Source of the DNA: Crocosphaera sp. | GTDB lineage: Bacteria > Cyanobacteriota > Cyanobacteriia > Cyanobacteriales > Microcystaceae | Assembly (NCBI RefSeq): GCF_030064895.1 | Contig: NZ_JASJEB010000003.1 | Span: 37,874 to 101,873 of the forward strand | Length of the DNA: 64,000 nt | Direction: 5' to 3' | Part shown: piece by piece, positions 26,288 to 34,248 of the stretch | How the letters are laid out: every line of letters begins with the position of its first letter | How positions within the stretch are numbered: the first letter of the stretch is position 1 | Made by a program: the position numbers and the translations under genes | Notes under the pieces: model-generated | What the model was told of the DNA's origin: nothing | Seen by the model: the letters and a program-made list of their open reading frames with translations, nothing else | Databases searched by the model: none

Positions 26288-27335
26288 AACCAGTTGTGAT
26301 GAAACGGCTGTTGCTATTGTTAATGAGCAGAAAATTTATAGTAGTATTGTTGCCTCTCAAATTGACCTCCATAAACGTTATGGTGGGGTAGTTCCAGAAG
26401 AAGCCTCACGTCAACATCTTTTAACCATCAACCCTTGTATTGAAGAAGCCTTACAAGTAGCAAAATTGACCTGGAATGATATAGATGGCATTGCAGCAAC
26501 GGTTGCTCCGGGATTAATTGGAGCTTTAATGGTAGGAGAAACAGCAGGGAAAACCTTAGCCATGATTCATCAAAAACCCTTCTTAGGAATTCACCATTTA
26601 GAAGGTCATATTTACGCAACTTATCTCAGTCAACCCGATTGGAAACCACCCTTTTTATGTTTATTAGTATCCGGTGGTCATACCAGTTTAATTCATGTAA
26701 AAGATTGTGGTATTTATGAACAATTAGGAAACACTCGTGATGATGCAGCAGGAGAAGCTTTTGATAAAGTAGCCCGATTATTAAACTTAGGCTATCCAGG
26801 GGGTCCAATTATTGATAAATTAGCAACTGAAGGCAATCCGAAAAGATTTAGTTTACCCGAAGGAAAAATATCTTTACCCCAAGGCGGTTATCATCCCTAT
26901 GACTTTAGTTTTAGTGGCTTAAAAACAGCCGTTTTACGATTAGTAGAAAAGCTCAAACAAGAAAATTCGGAATCCTTACCCATTGCAGATTTAGCTGCTA
27001 GTTTTCAAGCAACCGTTGCCCGTTCCTTAACCAAAAAAACCATTACTTGCGCCTTAGATCATAACCTAACTCATATTGCCGTTGGTGGTGGAGTTGCTGC
27101 CAATAGTGGTTTAAGAAATCATCTTCAAGAAGCAGCAAAAAAACACAATTTAACCGTTCATTTCCCTCCCCTAAAACTTTGCACCGATAACGCTGCCATG
27201 ATAGCCTGTGCAGCCTGTGATCACCTGGAAAGGGGACATATTTCTTCTTGGAATTTAGGGGTACAATCTCGTTTACCCATTACTGATGTCATGAGTCTAT
27301 ATAGCAGTTCTGATACTTATGAGGTACAGAGATAA
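26265..27335 (+). CDS. tsaD: tRNA N6-adenosine threonylcarbamoyltransferase TsaD
   Basis: A 356-residue protein with the diagnostic metal-binding [10 protein letters not shown] motif, [12 protein letters not shown] at the N-terminus, [38 protein letters not shown] and [13 protein letters not shown]. It transfers threonylcarbamoyl to A37 of tRNAs that read ANN codons, together with TsaB, TsaC and TsaE. Its start overlaps the MscS gene by 23 bp. The last eleven codons (346-356) and the stop lie inside a palindromic element at 27300-27365, so the native C-terminus has been replaced. Confidence 0.95.
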   Translation: MKTILAIETSCDETAVAIVNEQKIYSSIVASQIDLHKRYGGVVPEEASRQHLLTINPCIEEALQVAKLTWNDIDGIAATVAPGLIGALMVGETAGKTLAMIHQKPFLGIHHLEGHIYATYLSQPDWKPPFLCLLVSGGHTSLIHVKDCGIYEQLGNTRDDAAGEAFDKVARLLNLGYPGGPIIDKLATEGNPKRFSLPEGKISLPQGGYHPYDFSFSGLKTAVLRLVEKLKQENSESLPIADLAASFQATVARSLTKKTITCALDHNLTHIAVGGGVAANSGLRNHLQEAAKKHNLTVHFPPLKLCTDNAAMIACAACDHLERGHISSWNLGVQSRLPITDVMSLYSSSDTYEVQR

Positions 27336-27365
27336 ATATACTTCATGAGTCCGAGAAACGCTATA
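27300..27365. repeat. Palindromic element, family B (66 bp), overlapping the tsaD end
   Basis: Imperfect inverted repeat: TATAGCAGTTCTGATACTTA on the left and, read on the opposite strand, TATAGCGTTTCTCGGACTCA on the right, each followed by TGAGGTA or TGAAGTA. It matches the ends of the 110-bp element at 13765-13874. It begins at codon 346 of tsaD and supplies the stop codon. Confidence 0.6.
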
Positions 27366-27392
27366 TTTCGGTTAGTGAGCAGGATGCTCACA

Positions 27393-27504
27393 CTCCCCAT
27401 CTCCCCATCTCCCCATCTCCCCATCTCCCCATCTCCCCATCTCCCCATCTCCCCATCTCCCCGTCTCCCCATCTCCCCGTCTCCCCGTCTCCCCGTCTCC
27501 CCAC
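27393..27504. repeat. Minisatellite of 14 8-bp units (CTCCCCAT/CTCCCCGT)
   Basis: Fourteen consecutive 8-bp units fill 112 bp. The first eight are CTCCCCAT, followed by a mix of CTCCCCGT and CTCCCCAT, and the last is CTCCCCAC. Open frames on both strands through this region are repeats of four-residue blocks and are not genes. It lies between tsaD and a secreted-protein gene, and its copy number is likely to vary between isolates. Confidence 0.9.
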
Positions 27505-27597
27505 ACTCTCCAAACTCCCCACCCAAAGCGGAACACTTTACGACGGATTATAATTCAATATAATCAAGTAAAATTTTAAAGTCTATCTTTAATTACA

Positions 27598-28305
27598 ATG
27601 AAAATTAATCGAACCTTAAAACTGACTTTACTGCTATTATTCGTTATGTCAGGAGCCGGAACCGCTAGTGCTTATTTCGCCTACCAAATGGGCGCTCAAG
27701 CCCTTGAAGGGGTTAGTCAACCAGAAATCAATCCCAGCAAGAAACTAGGCAAGGGAACTCAAAAATCCACTGAACCCACTGAATTTAAGCCCATTGACGA
27801 AAAAACTATCTTAATCAAAGTATACGACTATACCCATAAGAAAAACGAAGCAGCAGCCACTGAAAAAAAACAAAAATCAAAAAATAACCAAAAAGAAGAC
27901 AAAACCAGTCAATCTATAGACAGTAACACCCAGGATCTTCAAACCTCCCAAACCGTCGCTAACTTACCCTTACAGGTTAAAGATAGAGGAGTTAAGTTAG
28001 AGATAGAAGAGGCCAAAAACGAAGGAACAAGCCTCTCCTTTAAAGTTAATTTACAAAACCAAGGTCTAACCCCCGTCAGATTCCTTTATAGTTTTTTAGA
28101 GGTCAAAGATAGTCAAGGACGCTCCTTAAGTGCCATAACAGAGGGACTTCCCCAAGAATTACCCCCCAATAGTGATAATTTTGTCGGTAAAGTCAAAATT
28201 CCCCGTGCATTGGTTAATGACAGTCAAACCCTATCTTTCAATTTAACCGATTATCCCGATCAAAAATTACAGTTGAATATCGCTCAAATTCCTGTTATTC
28301 AATAA
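27598..28305 (+). CDS. Secreted or membrane-anchored protein, unknown
   Basis: A 235-residue protein with an N-terminal hydrophobic segment (LKLTLLLLFVMSGAGTASAY) that can serve as a signal peptide or anchor. It continues with a low-complexity Lys/Glu/Gln stretch (about 60-120) and a C-terminal domain of about 100 residues with alternating beta strands (LEIEEAKNEGTSLSFKVNL, VRFLYSFLEVKDSQGR, LSFNLTDYP). The latter resembles DUF4352-like or FN3-like folds. The gene ends 26 bp before the CNNM/CorC-type gene on the same strand. Confidence 0.6.
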   Translation: MKINRTLKLTLLLLFVMSGAGTASAYFAYQMGAQALEGVSQPEINPSKKLGKGTQKSTEPTEFKPIDEKTILIKVYDYTHKKNEAAATEKKQKSKNNQKEDKTSQSIDSNTQDLQTSQTVANLPLQVKDRGVKLEIEEAKNEGTSLSFKVNLQNQGLTPVRFLYSFLEVKDSQGRSLSAITEGLPQELPPNSDNFVGKVKIPRALVNDSQTLSFNLTDYPDQKLQLNIAQIPVIQ

Positions 28306-28331
28306 ATATTGGTGATTATTACACCGCAAAT

Positions 28332-29738
28332 ATGACTACCCAAGCTATCTTGATACGGGCTTTATCAATTCTCTTATTGATAGCCATTAACGCCTTTTTT
28401 GTAACAGCAGAATTTGCTATGGTTTCAGTGAGGCGATCGCGCGTTAGTCAATTAGTCAAAGCAGGGGATATTCAAGCGCAAACAGTACAATCTCTGCAAC
28501 GTAGTCTCGATCGCCTTCTGTCTACCACTCAATTAGGCATTACCCTTTCTAGTTTAGCTTTGGGTTGGATCGGGGAAAGTACCATAGCTAGACTGGTGTT
28601 GGAAATTTTAGAAAAATTACCTTTATCTGAGGTTCTCCGCAACAGTTTAGCCCACAGTATTGCTATTCCTCTGGCATTTTTGGCCTTAGCCTATTTACAA
28701 ATCGTTTTAGGGGAATTATGCCCAAAATCAGTGGCTTTGATTTACTCTGAACAACTAGCCCGTTTTTTGGGTCCGTCTATCGGTGTCATTGCTCAAGTTT
28801 TTAACCCCTTTATCTGGATTTTAAACCAATCTACCCGTTATTTGTTACGCAGTGTTGGCATTAAATACAACACAAACGGGGTTTATAGTCAAGTAACAAC
28901 GGAAGAATTACAGTTGATTATTGCGACGGAAGGAGAATCTGCTGGTTTAGAGGCACAAGAACGAGAATTACTGAAAAATATCTTTGAATTTGGGGAAGTT
29001 ACCACTTTAGAAGTCATGGTTCCCCGTACCCAGTTAGTAGCGATCGCAGAAACGGCCACTTTTGAAGAGTTGTTAAAGGAAGTAACAGAAACGGGACATT
29101 CTCGTTACCCAGTCAAAGGAGACTCCCTTGATGATATTGTAGGCATTATTGATTTTAAAGATTTGGCAGAACCTTTAAGTAAAGGAGAGTTAACTCCAAC
29201 TGCTTTTATTGAATCTTGGATCAAACCAGTTAAGTTTGTTTCTGAGTCCATGGCCTTAGATGAATTATTAGCTTTGATGCAGCGATCGCAGTTAAAAATG
29301 GTGATGGTAGTTGATGAGTTTGGGGGAACATCGGGACTGATTACTATACAAGATGTAATTGAAGAAATTTTGGGCAATGATGCGGAAGGAATTATCGAAG
29401 AAGAAGATACTCTAAAAATGATTGATGAACATAATTTTTTGATAGAAGCGCAACTAAATGTTGAAGAATTAAATGATGTTTTAGGGTTAGATTTACCTGT
29501 AACGGATGAGTATCAAACTTTGGGTGGATTTTTATTATATCAGTGGCAAAAAATACCGAGCGAAGGAGAAACTTTGAAGTATGAAAATTTATCTTTTACT
29601 ATTATAGAGTCCCAAGGACCACGCTTGCTACAAATTCATCTCAGACGACAACATCCTCCCATTCTTGCACCTTCAGAAAATCAGATTGAAACTTTACAAA
29701 ATTCTAATGATAGTAAGAGTGAAACTGATAATAAATGA
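28332..29738 (+). CDS. CNNM/CorC family transporter (DUF21-CBS-CorC_HlyC)
   Basis: A 468-residue protein with the classic three-part layout. A DUF21 membrane domain (about 1-200) has TTQLGITLSSLALGWIGES and VLGELCPKSVALI. A CBS pair (about 215-345) follows, including LEVMVPRTQLVAI and MVVDEFGGTSGLITIQDVI, and then a CorC_HlyC domain (about 365-445). Relatives export Mg2+ or Co2+; older records call them hemolysins. All parts look complete. It probably shares a transcript with the secreted protein just upstream. Confidence 0.9.
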   Translation: MTTQAILIRALSILLLIAINAFFVTAEFAMVSVRRSRVSQLVKAGDIQAQTVQSLQRSLDRLLSTTQLGITLSSLALGWIGESTIARLVLEILEKLPLSEVLRNSLAHSIAIPLAFLALAYLQIVLGELCPKSVALIYSEQLARFLGPSIGVIAQVFNPFIWILNQSTRYLLRSVGIKYNTNGVYSQVTTEELQLIIATEGESAGLEAQERELLKNIFEFGEVTTLEVMVPRTQLVAIAETATFEELLKEVTETGHSRYPVKGDSLDDIVGIIDFKDLAEPLSKGELTPTAFIESWIKPVKFVSESMALDELLALMQRSQLKMVMVVDEFGGTSGLITIQDVIEEILGNDAEGIIEEEDTLKMIDEHNFLIEAQLNVEELNDVLGLDLPVTDEYQTLGGFLLYQWQKIPSEGETLKYENLSFTIIESQGPRLLQIHLRRQHPPILAPSENQIETLQNSNDSKSETDNK

Positions 29739-29945
29739 TTTCTCTAATTGTCATTGTGAGCTACGAGAAATCTTCTTAATATCTTCAACATTATAGTAAA
29801 CTTTTTAAACTAAAATGAAAATGCAGAAGACCTAACTATAAAAATAGCAAAAATCCTGCTTCCACTACATCAAATATAATGCAGTAAACTAGCTAAAAAA
29901 AATCTAATTATTAGTGTTAAAAATAGAATAATTTAAGTTAATCTT

Positions 29946-32213
29946 ATGAACGATCAAAAAACATCAAAACCAATTCAAAAAGCTGTAAAAGTTATCCTTG
30001 GATATGCTCCATTGGGAGGATCTGCTATTTTGTTAGGATCGTCTATTATTAACTCTGAATGGGGAAACGCTATCATTACTTTTCCTTCAACAGTATTATC
30101 TACCATTTGGGCAGCCTATTCTCAATCTTTTTTAGATAGATTAACTGAAATTTATAGCGAGGAAGGAAAAAAGGGTGCTGATGCTTTTAAACGAATTACT
30201 GATAGTTTAAGCGAAGCAATAAAATGGCAATTAGCAGCTACCGATAATAAATATCTCAAATGTCAAGGTAACGAATGTGTTCAATATAAAACCGAAGGAC
30301 TTAATAATATTTTTCGTCCTCAATTAAGAGATGTTTTTGTTTCTCTTGAATTAAGCGGTAGTTTTATCCGCAACTCAGAAGGTAAAAATTTACCCTTATC
30401 TCCTGGTTTTTCTTGGGAGCAAGAATTAACACAACAAATGCTTTCTAAAGACGGGTTAAGTATTTGGCACATTCTTAAACAATCATCTAAAAATCCGTCA
30501 TATCGTTCTTTAATTATTCAAGCTTGGGGAGGATATGGTAAAACCACTTTATTACGTCATGTAACCTATATTTACACCCAAAAATTACACAGAAAAAAAG
30601 CTTATAACGCACCTAAATTATTGCCTGTTTTGCTGTACCTAAGAAAATGGCAAGAACTTATTTCTCAACCAAATGCACCAGATTTACCAACTTTAATAGA
30701 AAAATATCATATTCCCAATCTTCCCCAAGGAAAAGACCTTAAATTATCAAAAAATTGGGCAATTAATCATCTTCGTAAAGGTCATTTTTTAGTTATGTTT
30801 GATGGGTTTGATGAAGTTAAAGAAAAATGGCAAAAATCTGTTAGTGAATGGATGGAAAATTGTCTTAAAAATTATCCTCAAACGTTCTTTATCTTAACTT
30901 CCCGTCCTGCTGGTTATCGTCAGTATCAATCAGAATATAAACCCAATACTAACCTATTCGTAAAACCCTTTACCCCAGAACAACAAGCAAGATTTTTACA
31001 ACAATGGTATTTAAGCAGAGAACGTCATTTAAGTGCTGAACCTAATCAACCTATTGTTAAAGCAGAAGCTGATAGAAAAGCTTCTAGCTTAGTGCAACAA
31101 CTTCAACCCAAAGAAGGAGAGAAAAACTCTTTAACTGACTTTGCTAAAAATCCTCTTCTCTTAAATATGATTGTTAACTTACATTCTTCTTATCCTGATG
31201 GGGAACTACAGCAAGGACGTGGAGACTTATATCGTTCAATTGTTCGCTTACAATTAGGAGATAGACCACTTTCTCGACAAATTGATATGCTTTTAGAACC
31301 GAATGAAAGTCAGCAAATATTACAACATTTAGCGTTATTTATGGTTCAAGAAAATTTAACAAAAATTGAACCAGAGTATCTACAAGTAAAACTAACAGAG
31401 TACCTACAACTAATTGATGGATCGATTACAGGTCAAAGCTTTCTTAAGAAAATTGAGGAGGTTAGTGAGTTATTAGTGAAAGTGGATGATCAATATGAAT
31501 TTGCACATAAAAGCTTTCAGGAATATTTAGCTGCTGCTGAAATTAAACGCACTCAACAAGAAGATTTACTACTAAAAAATTGGCAAGATCAATGGTGGAA
31601 AGCAATCATTATACTTTATGTTGCACAACTGAGAAACCCTAGTTCTTTTATCCGTGATCTTATTAATATTCAACACCCTAAAGCAACATCTTTAGCTTAT
31701 GAATGTCTCAAAGAAACCTCTCGTCAAATTGATTTTGAAATAGAAAAGGAATTACAAATCATATCCTCTACTGTACAAAATGCTCGTTATCAAAAACTAG
31801 AACAACTCCTCAAAAATCAGCAATTCAAATACGCTGATCAAGAAACCTATCGCTTGATGATTGAAACCGTTGGCAAAGAAGAAGGCCAACTGTTTGACCG
31901 GGAAGATTTTGATAATTTCCCTTGCGAGGAATTAAGCATTCTCGATCAACTTTGGGTTAAATATAGTAAGGGTAAGTTTGGCTTCAGTGTACAGAAAAAA
32001 ATTTATGTGGATGACCTTGGTGGAACAAGAAACTATAATAAAAAAATATGGTATGAGTTTTGCGATCACGTCGGTTGGAGAAAAGGAGGCAGCTATTTGG
32101 GAGAACCCGAGGGACACTTTCCTAACCATTTCGCCAGAAACCTTTTGGACACCTTCATAGGTGTTTCTTCTCTCGCGCAAAGACTTATAAACTGTAATAT
32201 ATCGGCTTTATGA
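29946..32213 (+). CDS. NACHT NTPase fused to a C-terminal GUN4 domain
   Basis: A 755-residue protein with three parts. The N-terminal region (about 1-170) has a hydrophobic segment, GYAPLGGSAILLGSSII. The NACHT module (about 185-420) shows AWGGYGKTTLLRHVT (Walker A), FLVMFDGFDEV (Walker B) and FILTSRPAGYRQYQ (sensor). The C-terminus (about 612-750) matches GUN4: KYADQETYRLMIETVGKEEG, DREDFDNFPCEELSILDQLW, VKYSKGKFGFSVQKKIYV and GVSSLAQRLINCNI. GUN4 binds protoporphyrin and Mg-protoporphyrin and assists Mg-chelatase. Here it probably senses a ligand for a STAND-type switch. The porphyrin-side loop after WYEFCDHVGWRKGG is shortened. Confidence 0.85.
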   Translation: MNDQKTSKPIQKAVKVILGYAPLGGSAILLGSSIINSEWGNAIITFPSTVLSTIWAAYSQSFLDRLTEIYSEEGKKGADAFKRITDSLSEAIKWQLAATDNKYLKCQGNECVQYKTEGLNNIFRPQLRDVFVSLELSGSFIRNSEGKNLPLSPGFSWEQELTQQMLSKDGLSIWHILKQSSKNPSYRSLIIQAWGGYGKTTLLRHVTYIYTQKLHRKKAYNAPKLLPVLLYLRKWQELISQPNAPDLPTLIEKYHIPNLPQGKDLKLSKNWAINHLRKGHFLVMFDGFDEVKEKWQKSVSEWMENCLKNYPQTFFILTSRPAGYRQYQSEYKPNTNLFVKPFTPEQQARFLQQWYLSRERHLSAEPNQPIVKAEADRKASSLVQQLQPKEGEKNSLTDFAKNPLLLNMIVNLHSSYPDGELQQGRGDLYRSIVRLQLGDRPLSRQIDMLLEPNESQQILQHLALFMVQENLTKIEPEYLQVKLTEYLQLIDGSITGQSFLKKIEEVSELLVKVDDQYEFAHKSFQEYLAAAEIKRTQQEDLLLKNWQDQWWKAIIILYVAQLRNPSSFIRDLINIQHPKATSLAYECLKETSRQIDFEIEKELQIISSTVQNARYQKLEQLLKNQQFKYADQETYRLMIETVGKEEGQLFDREDFDNFPCEELSILDQLWVKYSKGKFGFSVQKKIYVDDLGGTRNYNKKIWYEFCDHVGWRKGGSYLGEPEGHFPNHFARNLLDTFIGVSSLAQRLINCNISAL

Positions 32214-32238
32214 AGTCAAAATTTCTAATATTATTGTA

Positions 32239-32260
32239 GGGACTTAATATTATTAAGCCC
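32239..32260. terminator. Palindrome after the NACHT-GUN4 gene
   Basis: Nearly the same palindrome as at 13736-13756 (CTTAATATTATTAAG core). It is set inside a wider inverted repeat of ATTTCTAAT at 32221 and ATTAGAAAT at 32261. The position, shortly after the stop, suits a terminator, but recurrence suggests a dispersed palindrome. Confidence 0.4.
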
Positions 32261-32346
32261 ATTAGAAATGAAATATTTTCACAAGAAGTCTATTTAACGT
32301 TCCTATTTGCTAGACTTAAAAAAGCTTCAGGTTTAACAATTTCTAC

Positions 32347-32715
32347 TTATTGAAAGGGATTTAAAACCAATAGATCCTTATCTCCTGTAATAATAAAATT
32401 AGCCTTACCATTAACAGCCAAATTCAAAAAACAATTATCTTTTGTATCCCGACAAACATTAAACCGTTCGACAATGATTACATTTTGAGAAGTTGTTAAA
32501 AACTTTGCCAAAAAAGCATAACGTTCTTCATTAGATATATACTTATCAAACTTTTTCCGAAATAAAACCCTTTTAATTTCCCTTACTGTTTCAGCAGAAC
32601 CTAATAAAATATGTTTTTCAAAAGCTATCTTTATAACACTGAAAGGGACAGAATTAAAGTTCAGTAATGCACTAATAAAAACATTAGTATCAATGACTAA
32701 TCTTAATTTATTCAT
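32347..32715 (-). CDS. PIN-domain toxin (COG1569-like)
   Basis: A 122-residue PIN protein starting MNKLRLVIDTNVFISALLN. The first Asp is in VIDTNVF, a Glu in TVREIKRVL, the next acid in CRDTKDNCFLNLA and the last in TGDKDLLVLNPF. The RDTKDNxFLNLA pattern marks the COG1569 group of putative toxin-antitoxin PIN proteins. Its start overlaps the end of the upstream antitoxin gene by 8 bp. It is about the usual length and looks intact. Confidence 0.8.
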   Translation of the reverse strand: MNKLRLVIDTNVFISALLNFNSVPFSVIKIAFEKHILLGSAETVREIKRVLFRKKFDKYISNEERYAFLAKFLTTSQNVIIVERFNVCRDTKDNCFLNLAVNGKANFIITGDKDLLVLNPFQ

Positions 32716-32926
32716 CCTCTAACAATTCCTCTAAAATATCAGGAGTCAAACCCCTTGCTTGTGCATTTTTACCAATCTTTTCCATGATTTCAATTAAACT
32801 TAAATTTTGCCATTTATCATCTAAAAAAGCTGCAACAAGATAACTTACCTCTTGCTTTGTTTGCTCATCGGCTTTATCATAAGCTTGTCTTGTACTATCT
32901 TCAACATTAATCGTAATAGATTGCAT
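32708..32926 (-). CDS. Antitoxin partner of the PIN toxin
   Basis: A 72-residue protein, taken from the ATG that starts MQSITINVEDSTRQAYDKAD; the longer frame from 33019 begins in AT-rich sequence and is less likely. It is mostly helical and acidic (MEKIGKNAQARGLTPDILEE, LLEDE). It overlaps the toxin gene by 8 bp, as is usual in such pairs. It is close to short cyanobacterial antitoxins of COG1569 toxins, but no DNA-binding motif is clear. Confidence 0.65.
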   Translation of the reverse strand: MQSITINVEDSTRQAYDKADEQTKQEVSYLVAAFLDDKWQNLSLIEIMEKIGKNAQARGLTPDILEELLEDE

Positions 32927-33208
32927 AAAACCTAGATTTTTTGTTAATTTTCTGCTAAGTGTTATTATAGCAAAGTTGCCAACTTGTAGAAACCGTACTA
33001 TTCCCACTAATCCCATCATAGTCTCTCCAGTAGTTATGGTAATAAGAAAAAATTATACTTGGTAGGGTAATTTAGACTTAGGTTTTATTTTGATATAATA
33101 AAAAAATGTTGTGAATTTTAGTCAATTTTAATGGATAAATTTAATTATATAGTTTCCTGGTGCTACTTATTGTTAAAATAGAAATATTAAACTCAAAAAA
33201 AGAAGCTA

Positions 33209-34153
33209 ATGAATGATAATCTAAACCTAAGTAATTTATCAACCATTCCTATTGCACCAGAAGGTTTTAAATCGGGATTTGTAGGAATAATAGGCCGTCC
33301 TAACGTGGGAAAATCAACCCTAATGAATCAATTAATCGGACAAAAAATAGCCATTACTTCTCCAGTTTCCCAAACCACTCGTAACAGACTAAGAGGAATT
33401 TTAACCACAGAAAAAGCCCAAATTATCTTTGTAGATACCCCAGGAATACATAAACCCCATCATAGCTTAGGAAAAATTATCGTTAAAAACGCCAAAACAG
33501 CTATTAATACTGTTGATATTATTTTATTAGTAGTAGATAGTTCCGTAAAATCAGGAGGAGGCGATCGCTATATAATTGATCTCCTCAAAACCATTAATCA
33601 ACCCATTATTTTAGGACTCAATAAACAAGATCAACAACCAGAAAACTATCAAGAAATAGATGAAAGTTACGCCACTTTAATTCAAGATTATAATTGGCCA
33701 ATAATAAAATTTTCCGCACTCACAGGAGATGGCTTAGAAACCCTGCAAAATAGTTTAATTGAACAACTAGATCCAGGACCTTATTATTATCCTCCCGATC
33801 TAATTACCGATCAACCCGAAAGATTTATTATGGGAGAATTAATCAGAGAACAAATATTACAAATGACCCGCCAAGAAATTCCCCATTCTGTTGCCATTGC
33901 CATCGAAAAAGTAGAAGAAACACCAAAAATAACCAAAATTTTTGCTGCTATTAACGTTGAAAGAAACTCTCAGAAAGGAATTATTATTGGACAAAGAGGG
34001 AGTATGCTCAAAGCCATCGGGACTGCTGCCAGAGAACAAATTAAAAAATTAATTGCAGGAGAAGTCTATTTAAAACTTTTTGTCAAAGTTGAACCCCAGT
34101 GGAGACAGTCTAACCTACGTCTAGCAGAATTTGGTTATCGAGTAGAAGAGTAA
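33209..34153 (+). CDS. era: GTPase Era, 30S assembly factor
   Basis: A 314-residue protein with G1 GRPNVGKSTL, G2 in TTRNRLRGI, G3 FVDTPGIHKP and G4 LNKQD. The C-terminal KH domain contains KGIIIGQRGSMLKAIGTAAR. Era binds the 3' end of 16S rRNA and is needed for assembly of the small subunit. The order and spacing of domains are standard, and the start MNDNLNLSNL gives a short N-terminal extension before the GTPase. Confidence 0.95.
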   Translation: MNDNLNLSNLSTIPIAPEGFKSGFVGIIGRPNVGKSTLMNQLIGQKIAITSPVSQTTRNRLRGILTTEKAQIIFVDTPGIHKPHHSLGKIIVKNAKTAINTVDIILLVVDSSVKSGGGDRYIIDLLKTINQPIILGLNKQDQQPENYQEIDESYATLIQDYNWPIIKFSALTGDGLETLQNSLIEQLDPGPYYYPPDLITDQPERFIMGELIREQILQMTRQEIPHSVAIAIEKVEETPKITKIFAAINVERNSQKGIIIGQRGSMLKAIGTAAREQIKKLIAGEVYLKLFVKVEPQWRQSNLRLAEFGYRVEE

Positions 34154-34248
34154 TTTTCCAAAAAGATTTCCCAACATTATAATTTTTGGCAAAACACTGG
34201 GTACTCTAAACCCAAGAGGCACTCATCCCAAGCTGATAGGACCCAGTC

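Noticed and set aside
27317..27563. Two open frames on opposite strands with repeated four-residue blocks
   Set aside because: They are read-through of the 8-bp minisatellite and have no start signals or non-repeat content.
31932..32180. Suspected frameshift in the GUN4 domain, because alternative frames are open near its end
   Set aside because: The main frame reads GUN4 motifs on both sides (FGFSVQKKIYV and GVSSLAQRLINCNI), so the frame is intact; only the intervening loop is short.
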